Source of the DNA: Paragorgia papillata
Taxonomy: Eukaryota; Cnidaria; Anthozoa; Scleralcyonacea; Coralliidae
DNA: 64,000 nt
Assembly (NCBI GenBank): GCA_035771165.1
Contig: JAWNZC010000091.1
Span: 1,138,501-1,202,500 of the forward strand
Direction of reading: 5' to 3'
Shown piece by piece: positions 45,756 through 54,386 of the stretch (its first letter is position 1; every line of letters begins with the position of its first letter). The notes under the pieces are model-generated. The model was given only the letters and a program-made list of their open reading frames with translations. It did not search any database and was not told the origin of the DNA. The position numbers and the translations under genes were made by a program.

Positions 45756-46298
45756 TTAAGCAGTATTAACTCCACCGTTATCGGGATTAGAAGTATCGCT
45801 ACTAACGTTGTTTTTACTAGAACTTTGAGTACATTGTACTTCATCTTGTGTGTTTTTATTTACTTCTTTTCCAGAGTTATCCCAAACATGTTTTGCAAGT
45901 ATTAACCCCCCTGATAACAACCCAATCATAGGGATGTAAGGTGATATTTTTGTAACCATTACCTTAACATCATCATGAAAAAGTTTGTTTGATGATAGTT
46001 CTTTGTCTAAGTCGCCGTTGTTTTCAACCATATTTAGTTGCTCCATTAATGTTGAGAACTTAGAAATAAGGCTTTCAGTTAGTTGTGTGTTAACTTTATC
46101 CATTTGGTTGCGCTGATGGTCTTCCTTAATTTTTTCTAATGCACTTTGGGATGCTTTTTTTATGTATTTTTCTGAGTACTTAATTTCTTTTGCGGCAGAT
46201 AAGCGGATCAACTCATCTCTAAGGTTGTTATTTTGCGAATCATCGCTGAAGCTTTGCGTTTGAGGTGGTTCTTCAAAGTTAAGTTCTTCTGTGTTCAT
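45756..46298 (-). CDS. Single-pass membrane protein, unknown function
   Basis: 180 residues, intact. The N-terminal half is acidic then helical and charged. A hydrophobic segment at about 118-140 (ISPYIPMIGLLSGGLILAKH) is followed by a Ser/Asn-rich tail. The start codon overlaps the stop of the upstream 438-residue ORF (ATGA) and has the exact TAATAAATG context, so the two are probably translated from one transcript. No family was recognised; a minor virion protein is plausible from the context. Confidence 0.65.
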   Translation of the reverse strand: MNTEELNFEEPPQTQSFSDDSQNNNLRDELIRLSAAKEIKYSEKYIKKASQSALEKIKEDHQRNQMDKVNTQLTESLISKFSTLMEQLNMVENNGDLDKELSSNKLFHDDVKVMVTKISPYIPMIGLLSGGLILAKHVWDNSGKEVNKNTQDEVQCTQSSSKNNVSSDTSNPDNGGVNTA

Positions 46299-47611
46299 TT
46301 ATTACTACCTTTTTTTGGAAGAAGTGCCTTTACATTTTTGTAAAGTATATAAGCAAAGGCAATAGCTAGAATCCATAAATTTTTTGTTAACCACAGTAAT
46401 CCGTTTGACCCCATTAACAGCATTTTTGTAAGTAAGTCAAATAATTTAAGTATAACGGGCATAGCGGCTTTTAACATTTTTAACTGGGTTTTTGCGAGTT
46501 TTACTGATAGTTTAGCTAGTTCGGCGGCTGCTTTAGCTGCTGCTTTTGCAGCATTGGTTAAGTTTTTTTTTCCAAATATGACTACTGTTGTTATAATTCC
46601 ACCGATGGTTATAGCTAATGTTGACAAAGATATAAAGTTAGTCTTAGCAAATTTTTTAAATTTTTGAAATTTTGTTATTTCATCGTCAGCTATTCTATCT
46701 AAGGTTTCTTCGTTGACAGGTTTTAAGTTATTTTTTAATCTTAGTTCTTCAGCTTTTAATTTGGCAACATCTGAAATGTCTTTGTAAACAGCTTTTTTTC
46801 GAATATCATCTTCAGCTTTTGACTTGTCATCCCAGTACTTAACAGCTTTTTTAACAGCATCTAAGTTGTCTATGTTATCCACAGCTAGTATTCCACCAAG
46901 TTCTCTTAGTTCTTCATCTGTAAGTTGTGTTCTGTCAACCGAGTTATTACCTATTTCTAGTTCGTCTTGAATGTTGTTAATAACATTTGCTCTGATTCCG
47001 TTAACAGCTGGTGTACCTGGAAGGCTACCAACAATATTTTCAATGGAACCATTTGCGGTTCTGCTATGTTCAACACGTGCGCGCTCCATAAGATGGGTGT
47101 ATTCTTGTACAGCAGCTTTTGCTTTTTCACTCCCACTTAACACAAAGTCATTCCCTTTTCTAACAACAACTCTTTTTCCATCGTATAAAATACCGTTTAC
47201 CTTTCCAGTTTTTTCGGATATAGAAATTAAACTTTTGTTTATTAACTCTCTTGAATCGGGACCATCTTTCATTACTATTTCTTGGTTGAACACATTGCGA
47301 AAAATTTTTTTTCGTGTTCTTGTAATTCTACGCCTTTCAGAGGTTTCCCACCGTTTTCTTTTGTTTTCCATTGTGTTTTCTTCAGCGGTTTCTTCTTCAG
47401 TTGTATTTACGTCTCTTGCTTTTACCCACGCCTTGGGGTCAAACGGGCTTAGATCTGGTCTTCCTTCCAAATTAATATCCTCATCATAATAATCATCGTC
47501 ATTGGGATCACCAAAGTCGTCATAATCATTGTCTATAAAACTTGTTTCTTCTTCACCACGCATTTCCGCTTCATTGTTTTCATTAAAGGCATCAAATTCA
47601 AATCCGTCCAT
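46295..47611 (-). CDS. Large acidic/membrane-active protein, putative minor virion protein
   Basis: 438 residues, intact. The first ~60 residues are strongly acidic, followed by a basic patch (RRRITRTRKKIFRNVF, about 92-107) and a mixed central region. The C-terminal third has a transmembrane segment (STLAITIGGIITTVVIFG, about 328-345), a long Ala/Lys amphipathic helix (NAAKAAAKAAAELAKLSVKL) and a second hydrophobic segment near 405-425. An amphipathic Ala/Lys helix beside membrane spans is reminiscent of membrane-disrupting capsid proteins, but I cannot name the family. It lies 6 bp downstream of the integrase frame and overlaps the next gene. Confidence 0.65.
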   Translation of the reverse strand: MDGFEFDAFNENNEAEMRGEEETSFIDNDYDDFGDPNDDDYYDEDINLEGRPDLSPFDPKAWVKARDVNTTEEETAEENTMENKRKRWETSERRRITRTRKKIFRNVFNQEIVMKDGPDSRELINKSLISISEKTGKVNGILYDGKRVVVRKGNDFVLSGSEKAKAAVQEYTHLMERARVEHSRTANGSIENIVGSLPGTPAVNGIRANVINNIQDELEIGNNSVDRTQLTDEELRELGGILAVDNIDNLDAVKKAVKYWDDKSKAEDDIRKKAVYKDISDVAKLKAEELRLKNNLKPVNEETLDRIADDEITKFQKFKKFAKTNFISLSTLAITIGGIITTVVIFGKKNLTNAAKAAAKAAAELAKLSVKLAKTQLKMLKAAMPVILKLFDLLTKMLLMGSNGLLWLTKNLWILAIAFAYILYKNVKALLPKKGSNK

Positions 47612-47616
47612 TTTAT

Positions 47617-48579
47617 TTATTGTAAAACTTGAACCAACTCTTCATCGTAAAACTTTCCAATAACATTTTCACCTGAGTTGTCCTCAATGTTGTACATCAC
47701 CGGATCACCGCGAAATACAGTTGATATTTTGAAAACTTCACTTGTAAAATTAGGGTCATACCCTTTTGCAAAATTTTTTTTGTATTTATATATTCTTACA
47801 TGATCACCAACCTTAAATTTTGGTGTTGAGAATTTTGTTGGTGGTAAACCGTATAAAGTTAAAAAAACCGAGTCTTGGTTATTAAAATTAACACTATTAG
47901 GTTTTCTTTTGATGGTTGAGTGAAATGTGTTGTTATAACTTTTAGTAAATTTGTCTAAAACGTCGGTCCAAGTTTTTGTTTGTTCAGCGGTAAAATATTT
48001 CCACATTCTAGTTTTAATAGTTCTGTTAAATCTTTCTACGATAGCTGCTTTACGTTCTGAAAGTGTTGAAAAGTAATCTATGTTATGAGATTTTAACAAA
48101 GTTTTTACTCCAACATTGTAAAATTCATTACCATTGTCAAACTGAACAACTTCAGGATATTTTTTAAAGTGATGTTTAAACTCCTTTAGCATTTCGCCAA
48201 CACCTTTCACCATACTTTCTGTGTTTTTTCTGTGTACAGGTACTGTAAAAGCAAATCTACTTAAAATTTCAACTCCCGTTAAGATCCAGTTAAACTTTTT
48301 GTTTACAGAACTAAACTTTGCCATATCCACTAAGTCCATTTGAAGTTGATCAGCTAAATTTTTAACAAAGGTTCTTTGCGTTTTACGTGGTTTTCTTAGC
48401 GGTTTATGTAATGTGTATGTACTTTGCGAAGATAACCACTCCTTTACCAACTTTCTTGTAACGCCTTTTAGTTTTTGTTCAACCGCCTTTTAGTAAAGCT
48501 TTTCAGCACTTTGATAGCCAGTAACAGGATTGTAATAAATATTTCTTAACTCAAGGTCGAGTAAGGTTAAAGTTGCCAT
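47617..48579 (-). pseudogene. int: Retroviral-type (RVE) integrase with one in-frame stop
   Basis: The Polinton integrase. The 277-residue frame 48450-47617 contains the core (QMDLVDMAKF, VQFDNGNEFY and IVERFNRTIKTRMW give D, D and E) and a C-terminal segment (GDHVRIYKYKK, then NVIGKFYDEELVQV) of SH3/chromodomain-like type. Upstream codons in the same frame back to an ATG at 48579 read ELRNIYYNPVTGYQSAEKLY, the usual N-terminal helix region, but a TAA at 48490-48492 interrupts it. The ATG has an AATAAAATG context and is only 16 bp from the divergent start at 48596. With the stop the element probably cannot integrate autonomously, unless translation begins downstream. Confidence 0.9.
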
Positions 48580-48595
48580 TTTATTTAATAAATAA

Positions 48596-49141
48596 ATGGG
48601 AAGTTACAGAGAAAATTATAATAGAATGTTAATTAATGAACCAAAAGAAAAAGCAAAATTAAAAAAAATTTTTTTAACTGATTATCCAAATGCTGACATA
48701 AGCAAGTTTGAATTTATTATAACTTTTAACCGAAGTGGTGAAGTTTCAAGAAAAACAGTACTTTTTCATTTACCAGGGACAAAAAACTCCTTTAAAGATA
48801 TTACCTCATCCGGATTTAAAAACAACCCTGATTATACACAGTATTTAAATGTTAAAAAAGCAAAAAACTTAAAAAAAGAGTTTTTAAATAAATATCCAAG
48901 CGCAGACATAAGTAAGTTTAAATTTACTAATAACAAAATATCTTTTCAAAAAAACGTCAACGAATTTATTGACATTACATCATCTGAATTTAAAAACAAC
49001 GAAAATCATACACAATATTTGTATTGGCCAAAAGGATGGAGTACCGATGGTACCGTACAGCGGTTTACTAAACAGCCTAAATGCATAATTGATATAAACA
49101 GCTTTTGGTATTCACCAGTGAAACACAAAAATTTGTTTTAG
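48596..49141 (+). CDS. Protein with two internal repeats; probably the N-terminal part of a split gene
   Basis: 181 residues with start context AATAAATAAATG. Two tandem repeats of about 70 residues each contain YP(N/S)ADISKF and DITSS(G/E)FKNN followed by TQYL. No known domain was recognised. The frame stops at 49141, while the next frame (open from about 49091) continues with virus-like sequence but has no ATG at its beginning. The two are therefore best explained as one gene broken by a frame change at about 49095-49140. Confidence 0.55.
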   Translation: MGSYRENYNRMLINEPKEKAKLKKIFLTDYPNADISKFEFIITFNRSGEVSRKTVLFHLPGTKNSFKDITSSGFKNNPDYTQYLNVKKAKNLKKEFLNKYPSADISKFKFTNNKISFQKNVNEFIDITSSEFKNNENHTQYLYWPKGWSTDGTVQRFTKQPKCIIDINSFWYSPVKHKNLF

Positions 49142-50199
49142 ACCTTGATCCAATAGATACATCTTTTTCAGAACCTAAAACCGTGAGAAACCCGGTGCTA
49201 AATGACTTTCTTACAATTCCATACTTTACAGCAATAGCTGCTTCGTATATTGCAACCTACTTGTGTGGGATTAGTAACGAACATTTTACCAACCATATTA
49301 AAAGAGCAGAATCCCATTTTTTAACTAGCATTGTTCGTTACCATTATGTTTACCAAGTTAGAAGATTTTTAAAACACCCAAATAAGCTTAAAAGATACCT
49401 TACAAGCGATGTTATTAAGATCTTACAGCACAACCCTAATGACGTTTGGATAAGTAAGATCAGTAACTCTACTCAATCTGTAAAAGAATTTACACAGGAT
49501 ATGAAAGACCTTGGATATGAGGTGAGATACGTAAAGCTAACTCACAAAAGTTATGGTTATATAAACACATATGAGGAATTAGTTAGCACCAAAAGTAGAA
49601 ACCATAATGACTTTAAACATTTTGCACCAGAAAAAACCAATGGACTCACAACACTAGGTCAAAAATTATTTCAGCAATCTGTTGAAAGCTATGTTTACTG
49701 TATACTAGGTGCCCAGGCTAAAACCAGATGGGAAATTGTTGAAAAGGGGGCAAAAAGTTTACAAACGCAAGAGGTGTTCAAAAAACTTGTTGATGACACA
49801 ATCGCAGAGGATGATATAACAGTTGCTATTTCTAATATGAGAACAGCTATTAAAAGCACTAATGTAATTTTAAATTTCGCCATTTCACCAGGCATAATTC
49901 TAATACCATCAGATATGAGAATTTTAATTGAGCCAATCAGCGGTTTTAACAACATTCTTACATTAGCTACAAACAAAATGATGTTTGGCGGAAATAAAAA
50001 TGTAAACAAAGTTATTATTCGGCGGCGTGGTAGTCCGGAAAAAGCAGAAGTAAGACCAGAAGTAAAAGTAGGTAAAACCGTAAGTATACTTACTGTAGAC
50101 CAGGTTTTACCCGCTCACAAAGACTCGCCACTTGTACTACCTGTTGTTTTCGGGGTTTCTCTTGCTAGTTCTTTTCTTATATTTTACAAGTTGCTTTAA
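49091..50199 (+). pseudogene. C-terminal part of a split gene, membrane-anchored, unknown function
   Basis: An open frame of about 365 residues with no ATG near its start, overlapping the end of 48596-49141. It has a mixed alpha/beta composition (FTIPYFTAIAASYIATYL-like hydrophobic start, VRYHYVYQVRRFL) and ends in a hydrophobic segment (LPVVFGVSLASSFLIFYKLL) that looks like a C-terminal membrane anchor. It converges on the resolvase gene with only 19 bp between. A structural role is possible from its position, but I do not recognise the family. Confidence 0.5.
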
Positions 50200-50218
50200 T
50201 TAAAAAAATACTCTTTGC

Positions 50219-50734
50219 TTATCCATACTTTTTATACATCCAGCTAAGACTCATTAATAAACAATCCGCCATATCATCTGCTTTTTTAGCGCTAAGTAAC
50301 ATTAAAGTTTCTTGATCGCCGCGTTGCTCCATTATTTTTTTAGTGTATTGAACGGACCACTTTTTACGTGATCTGTAATCAGCAAGCTTTACTCCAAACA
50401 CACTTGTTTTAAATTTCGGAGAGTATAGTTCTAGTTCAACGTTGGGATATAGCAAAGAAACTAAGGTCCAAACGTGTTGCATTATCCGAACACAGTTTAT
50501 ATTTTGTCGTACTTGTTTTTCTATTAAAACATTAGTAACCGGATAACGTTTAAAAACATCCTGAATAATAGTAAAAACACTAGTTAAAACTGCGGTAGAA
50601 ACTTCCTTTCTACCATCTTTTGCTAAACATGAATTTTTTAGTTCTTTTACACAACCGGAGAGGGGTTTTTTTGAATATTCTTCCACACTGTAACAAAAAT
50701 TTTTTATACCAATGTCTATGGATAATATTAACAT
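50219..50734 (-). CDS. RuvC-like (A22/Cce1-type) Holliday junction resolvase
   Basis: 171 residues, intact, about the size of poxvirus A22-type resolvases. It has the RNase-H fold signature of that group: LSIDIGIKNF at the N-terminus (first catalytic Asp), VLIEKQ (Glu, about residue 70) and KKADDMADCLLMSLSW near the C-terminus (two Asp). Such enzymes cut four-way junctions and resolve branched or concatemeric replication products before packaging. The start has the ATAAATG context. It is transcribed away from the 50752-51199 palindromic array, which separates it from the capsid gene block, so the array may be a shared control region or a substrate. The resolvase assignment is from motifs only. 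Confidence 0.72.
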   Translation of the reverse strand: MLILSIDIGIKNFCYSVEEYSKKPLSGCVKELKNSCLAKDGRKEVSTAVLTSVFTIIQDVFKRYPVTNVLIEKQVRQNINCVRIMQHVWTLVSLLYPNVELELYSPKFKTSVFGVKLADYRSRKKWSVQYTKKIMEQRGDQETLMLLSAKKADDMADCLLMSLSWMYKKYG

Positions 50735-50751
50735 TTATTTTGTATGTTTTA

Positions 50752-51199
50752 ATAGCTAGCTGTTACATACAAAATAACAAATTTATAATACAAAATAGCT
50801 AGCTGTTACATACAAAATAACAAATTTATAATACAAAATAGCTAGCTGTTACATACAAAATAACAAATTTATAATACAAAATAGCTAGCTGTTACATACA
50901 AAATAACAAATTTATAATACAAAATAGCTAGCTGTTACATACAAAATAACAAATTTATAATACAAAATAGCTAGCTTAATAGCTAGCTGTTACATACAAA
51001 ATAACAAATTTATAATACAAAATAGCTAGCTTAATAGCTAGCTGTTACATACAAAATAACAAATTTATAATACAAAATAGCTAGCTTAATAGCTAGCTGT
51101 TACATACAAAATAACAAATTTATAATACAAAATAGCTAGCTGTTACATACAAAATAACAAATTTATAATACAAAATAGCTAGCTTAATAGCTAGCCATG
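50752..51199. repeat. 43/55-bp palindrome-containing tandem array
   Basis: Nine copies of a 43-bp unit (tagctagctgttacatacaa + aataacaaatttataataca + aaa). In four places the unit is lengthened by 12 bp (gcttaatagcta), making gctagcttaatagctagc, a perfect palindrome. Spacing is 43 x4, 55 x3, 43. It is entirely non-coding and lies between divergent genes (resolvase at 50734 and ORF at 51221). Direct repeats without unique spacers rule out a CRISPR array. Likely roles are bidirectional promoter, replication or packaging site. Confidence 0.93.
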
Positions 51200-51220
51200 T
51201 AAAAATAACATAACTAATAA

Positions 51221-51571
51221 ATGAGTAACGAACAAACCATAACAAAACCTGAAGACATAAAAAGGGTAAAAAACCCAAAAAGAGTTGCACAAGGTTATAA
51301 ACTAGCCGAACTAAGTAGAAATGCAAAAGCTAGAAAAAAAGAAGAACAACGACAACAAAGCGAAGCGGAAGAAAGTTTGGTACAAACACCAAGTTTATCA
51401 ACATCTTTAACTATAGTTGGCGCGGTAACAGGTGTAATTGGAACTTACATAGCATGGCAACAGTACAAACAAACAAAACCTACAGAAGAAACCCCAACAA
51501 AAACTAAAACTATCCCGCCAAAAGAAAAACCAAAAGTAGTATTCAACAATCTTGATAACGATGACATTTAA
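51221..51571 (+). CDS. Small basic single-pass membrane protein
   Basis: 116 residues, intact, start context CTAATAAATG. The basic N-terminus (KRVKNPKRVAQGYKLAELSR) is followed by one transmembrane segment (LTIVGAVTGVIGTYIAW, about 65-82) and a Pro/Lys/Thr-rich tail ending in acidic residues. It is the first gene of the plus-strand structural block and ends in a perfect hairpin (51583-51609), suggesting its own transcript. No family is named; a minor virion or core protein is plausible. Confidence 0.6.
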   Translation: MSNEQTITKPEDIKRVKNPKRVAQGYKLAELSRNAKARKKEEQRQQSEAEESLVQTPSLSTSLTIVGAVTGVIGTYIAWQQYKQTKPTEETPTKTKTIPPKEKPKVVFNNLDNDDI

Positions 51572-51582
51572 ATTTTTTAATT

Positions 51583-51609
51583 ATTACATAACATTTTTTG
51601 TTATGTAAT
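51583..51609 (+). terminator. 11-bp perfect hairpin after the 116-residue ORF
   Basis: The arms attacataaca and tgttatgtaat have a T5 loop, 12 bp past the stop and 17 bp before the next start codon. Confidence 0.6.
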
Positions 51610-51625
51610 TTTCACACTATAATAA

Positions 51626-52834
51626 ATGAACAAGGAAAGACAAACTAAGTTAAAACCTGGTTATAAACGTTTACAAAAAAGTGAAATAACCGGTGAACGC
51701 ACAAGACACGTAACAACATTTAATCCAAACAAAGCCAACCCTGGTGAAGAAATTTACATTCAAATCCCAAAACTTAAACCTGGGACAACTTTAGTTCCAG
51801 ACAAAATGTTTCTTGTTTTTGACTTTAAAAATGCAAACACCAAGTCATGGTTTAACAACAACCTTGCAAAACAACTCCAAAAGCAACTAAAAGTAAAGTT
51901 TGCAGGAGAAATTATTTATGACAACGCAGGTGAAAGTTTGCTTAGAACTTATGAAGACTTATGGATGAACAGTGATGAGCGTGCCAATATGTTGGAAGAC
52001 GGTATTGCTACCGAAAACCAACGTAAGGTTATCTCAAAGTCTGATGATGCAGTTGCTGACACATATGCATCAGTTTACGGTACCAAGCAAAGAATTCAAC
52101 TTGGAAAAATTCTTTCAGACCATGGTCTGTATGCTCCTTACAATATGTCAAATGACTTGCAGTACATTATTACGTTACCCCAAGCTAGCGAAATTATGCT
52201 GGCACAAAACAACCAAGTAGTGGATGGTTACAGCCTAGAAAACATGGAACTGGAATTTGAAACCATTACCAATTCTGACCTTGTTCGTGAAGTAGAAAGT
52301 GGGTATAATGCTGGAAGATCACTTAGTTTTGAACACGTTACCCTTTTGAAAAAAACTGAATGGGGTAAAACAACAACATTAGTTAACGAAACCATTAATC
52401 TTCCACAGAAAAGTATGAAAGCTGTTGTAATGCTTTTTACAAAGAAAACCCGTTTGGGGTCTGAAGAGTTTGTTTTCCCGAACATTGAAAATGTAAAAGT
52501 AACTATTGAAGGTATTCCCAATAGCGTTTACTCACAGGGAATAGTTAAGCGGAGGTTATTTGAAGAGGCAGAAAGACTTTTCAAACAAGATACCAGTGTC
52601 GTTACAGCAAGCAGTTTCTTTACAGGCGACAAGTTTGCTTTGGTGGTTGATCTTAGAACTATTGACGACAATGAATTATATGGACATGGTACAAAACTTT
52701 TGTCGACCCAATCTGGAATTATGCTGGAAATTACAAAGAAAGCAACGGTTGCTAACCTTAACTGTCATATTTTTATTCTTTCAGATGGAGTGCTAAAGGT
52801 GCAAGCAGGTGAATTTGGTGGAGTCTCTTACTAA
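51626..52834 (+). CDS. Major capsid protein candidate (double jelly-roll hexon)
   Basis: 402 residues, intact, start context AATAAATG. The opening (TTFNPNKANPGEEIYIQIPKL) and the following pattern (VPDKMFLVFDF, LKVKFAGEIIYDNAG, YEDLWMNSDERANML) resemble what I know of Polinton/adintovirus hexon proteins. The protein is rich in beta-type segments and ends LKVQAGEFGGVSY. It lies directly upstream of the packaging ATPase (11 bp), the usual capsid-ATPase pairing. It would assemble as trimers into an icosahedral shell. Identification is from sequence pattern and position; a structure prediction would settle it. No breaks are seen. Confidence 0.75.
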   Translation: MNKERQTKLKPGYKRLQKSEITGERTRHVTTFNPNKANPGEEIYIQIPKLKPGTTLVPDKMFLVFDFKNANTKSWFNNNLAKQLQKQLKVKFAGEIIYDNAGESLLRTYEDLWMNSDERANMLEDGIATENQRKVISKSDDAVADTYASVYGTKQRIQLGKILSDHGLYAPYNMSNDLQYIITLPQASEIMLAQNNQVVDGYSLENMELEFETITNSDLVREVESGYNAGRSLSFEHVTLLKKTEWGKTTTLVNETINLPQKSMKAVVMLFTKKTRLGSEEFVFPNIENVKVTIEGIPNSVYSQGIVKRRLFEEAERLFKQDTSVVTASSFFTGDKFALVVDLRTIDDNELYGHGTKLLSTQSGIMLEITKKATVANLNCHIFILSDGVLKVQAGEFGGVSY

Positions 52835-52845
52835 GGCGTAAATAA

Positions 52846-53445
52846 ATGAACTCATTCAACATGATAATAGTCGGAATGACGGGATGTGGAAAAACACATT
52901 ACCTTCTTGAAATGCTAGAAAAAAAATGTTATAAACAGTTTGAAAACATATTTTTAATTTGCCCAACTTTTGAGTGGAACAAAACCTACTTAAACTGGAA
53001 ACATTTAAATGATCCAAATTTTTTTGTCATTCCTTGTAATCAGGACCAAACAGATGAGCTTTTAAAATTTGTTGTAGAGTATTGTAAAGGAAGCCCTTCG
53101 TTAATTATACTTGATGATTGTGCTGCTGGTCAGTCAGTAAAAAACCGGACTAGTGAGTTGGTAAAACTTGGGTTTGGAGCAAGGCATATGTATATTAGTA
53201 CAATAGTTATTACACAACAACTTACAAGTATTGCAAAACCATTTCGTGAAAATATATCCAAGCTAGTGTCTTTTTACAACCCAAACAGAAAAGATATGCA
53301 AGTTATTTTGGATGACTATTTAGACGTTAGCAAGGAAGAAGAAAAAAATATAAAAGAAACATTAAAAGAAAAAAAATACAGTAGATTAGAGATCAATTTA
53401 ATACATCCTTATAATCATGAAATACTAACAAGTAATGAAAATTAA
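52846..53445 (+). CDS. A32-like (FtsK-HerA) genome-packaging ATPase
   Basis: 199 residues, intact, start context AAATAAATG. Walker A is GMTGCGKT (about residues 10-17) and Walker B is SLIILDDCA (about 84-92). A polar motif (STIVITQQLTS, about 119-129) matches the sensor-like region of this family. The protein would power DNA entry into the capsid. It follows the capsid gene by 11 bp and ends in a perfect hairpin (53454-53481), so capsid protein and ATPase may share one transcript. Confidence 0.92.
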   Translation: MNSFNMIIVGMTGCGKTHYLLEMLEKKCYKQFENIFLICPTFEWNKTYLNWKHLNDPNFFVIPCNQDQTDELLKFVVEYCKGSPSLIILDDCAAGQSVKNRTSELVKLGFGARHMYISTIVITQQLTSIAKPFRENISKLVSFYNPNRKDMQVILDDYLDVSKEEEKNIKETLKEKKYSRLEINLIHPYNHEILTSNEN

Positions 53446-53453
53446 CACCATAC

Positions 53454-53481
53454 AAATCATATGTTAAAAAACATATGATTT
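53454..53481 (+). terminator. 12-bp perfect hairpin after the ATPase gene
   Basis: The arms aaatcatatgtt and aacatatgattt have a 4-nt A loop and are followed by a T run, 8 bp past the stop. Confidence 0.65.
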
Positions 53482-53494
53482 TTTTTTAAAATAA

Positions 53495-54133
53495 ATGAGT
53501 CTTTTAAGAATTTTCATGAAAAAAAACAGTGAACAAGAAACCATTGTTAAATTTGATGAACCCTTAGTTATCGAAAACAACACATTAACCGTAAAGTGTG
53601 CAAGTGTGTTTTGGGATTTCAACAATATTACAGATCCCATTTTCATTGTAAATGGTTCCAAAAAATTATGGTTCAAAGAAGGTTATTGGACAGCCAACAT
53701 GATTGTTGAAAAACTAAAGGAAGTAAATGCAAAAGCAGAGCTAGTTCATTATTCACAAAAAATTAAAATTACACCAACAGAAATCCTCTCCCTAGAAAAA
53801 CTGGCTCCAATACTTGGATTCTCTAAAACACGAATGATTATTCCAAAAGCAAGCAGTTGGACTTCTAACACATCTGTTAACGTTAACCTCGGTTTAAAAT
53901 ATATTAACATTGAGTGTAACGCGGTTAACAAAAACGAAACATCATTTCAAGGTCAGCGGGATGGCTCCATCGCAATTCTTCCAATTACAACAACACAATC
54001 CTTAAAGGGTACCGTTACACACTACGATAACATTAATAGTAAAACCAAATTAAACGACGGTATTTACAACGAGCTAAAGTTTTCGGTAAGTCATGAGATT
54101 GGTGATATATTATTAGAAATAATAATAAAATAA
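53495..54133 (+). CDS. Penton (minor capsid) protein candidate
   Basis: 212 residues, intact, start context AAATAAATG. The C-terminal half follows the pattern of single jelly-roll pentons of Polintons: VNVNLGLKYINIECNAVN, then SIAILPITTTQSLKGTVTHYDN, NDGIYNELKFSV and a hydrophobic last strand (IGDILLEIIIK). The N-terminal ~110 residues include WFKEGYWTANMIVEKL. The size and position after the ATPase agree with a penton. The assignment is by pattern, not by a search. Confidence 0.62.
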   Translation: MSLLRIFMKKNSEQETIVKFDEPLVIENNTLTVKCASVFWDFNNITDPIFIVNGSKKLWFKEGYWTANMIVEKLKEVNAKAELVHYSQKIKITPTEILSLEKLAPILGFSKTRMIIPKASSWTSNTSVNVNLGLKYINIECNAVNKNETSFQGQRDGSIAILPITTTQSLKGTVTHYDNINSKTKLNDGIYNELKFSVSHEIGDILLEIIIK

Positions 54134-54158
54134 TAACATATTTTTTCTATACTAATAA

Positions 54159-54386
54159 ATGGGTGAAACTAAAACCGAATTAATTCAAGATATTTACGAC
54201 GCCGCGTTAGTTACAGCAGGAGCCGTAGCAGTAAGCATGGTTTCCAAAAAAGTAGCTGGTCAACCTTTGGCTGCACCAAGTAGTTTAAAAGAATCAGCAA
54301 AGTTAGCTGTTGCCGTCGCTGTTGGCAGCTTTCTGGTAAAGAAAGGTCAGACCGCTGGTTACATTCCACTTAAACCATATAAATAA
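54159..54386 (+). CDS. Small hydrophobic protein, unknown function
   Basis: 75 residues, start context CTAATAAATG. After an N-terminal helix (ELIQDIYDAALVTAGAVAVS) there is a second hydrophobic stretch (KLAVAVAVGSFLVKKG). The stop overlaps the ATAAATG start context of the next gene, so the two are probably co-transcribed. It may be a small virion membrane protein. Confidence 0.62.
   Translation: MGETKTELIQDIYDAALVTAGAVAVSMVSKKVAGQPLAAPSSLKESAKLAVAVAVGSFLVKKGQTAGYIPLKPYK

Noticed and set aside
50752..51199. CRISPR array
   Set aside because: Repeats are directly adjacent with no unique spacers, and the context is eukaryotic/viral.
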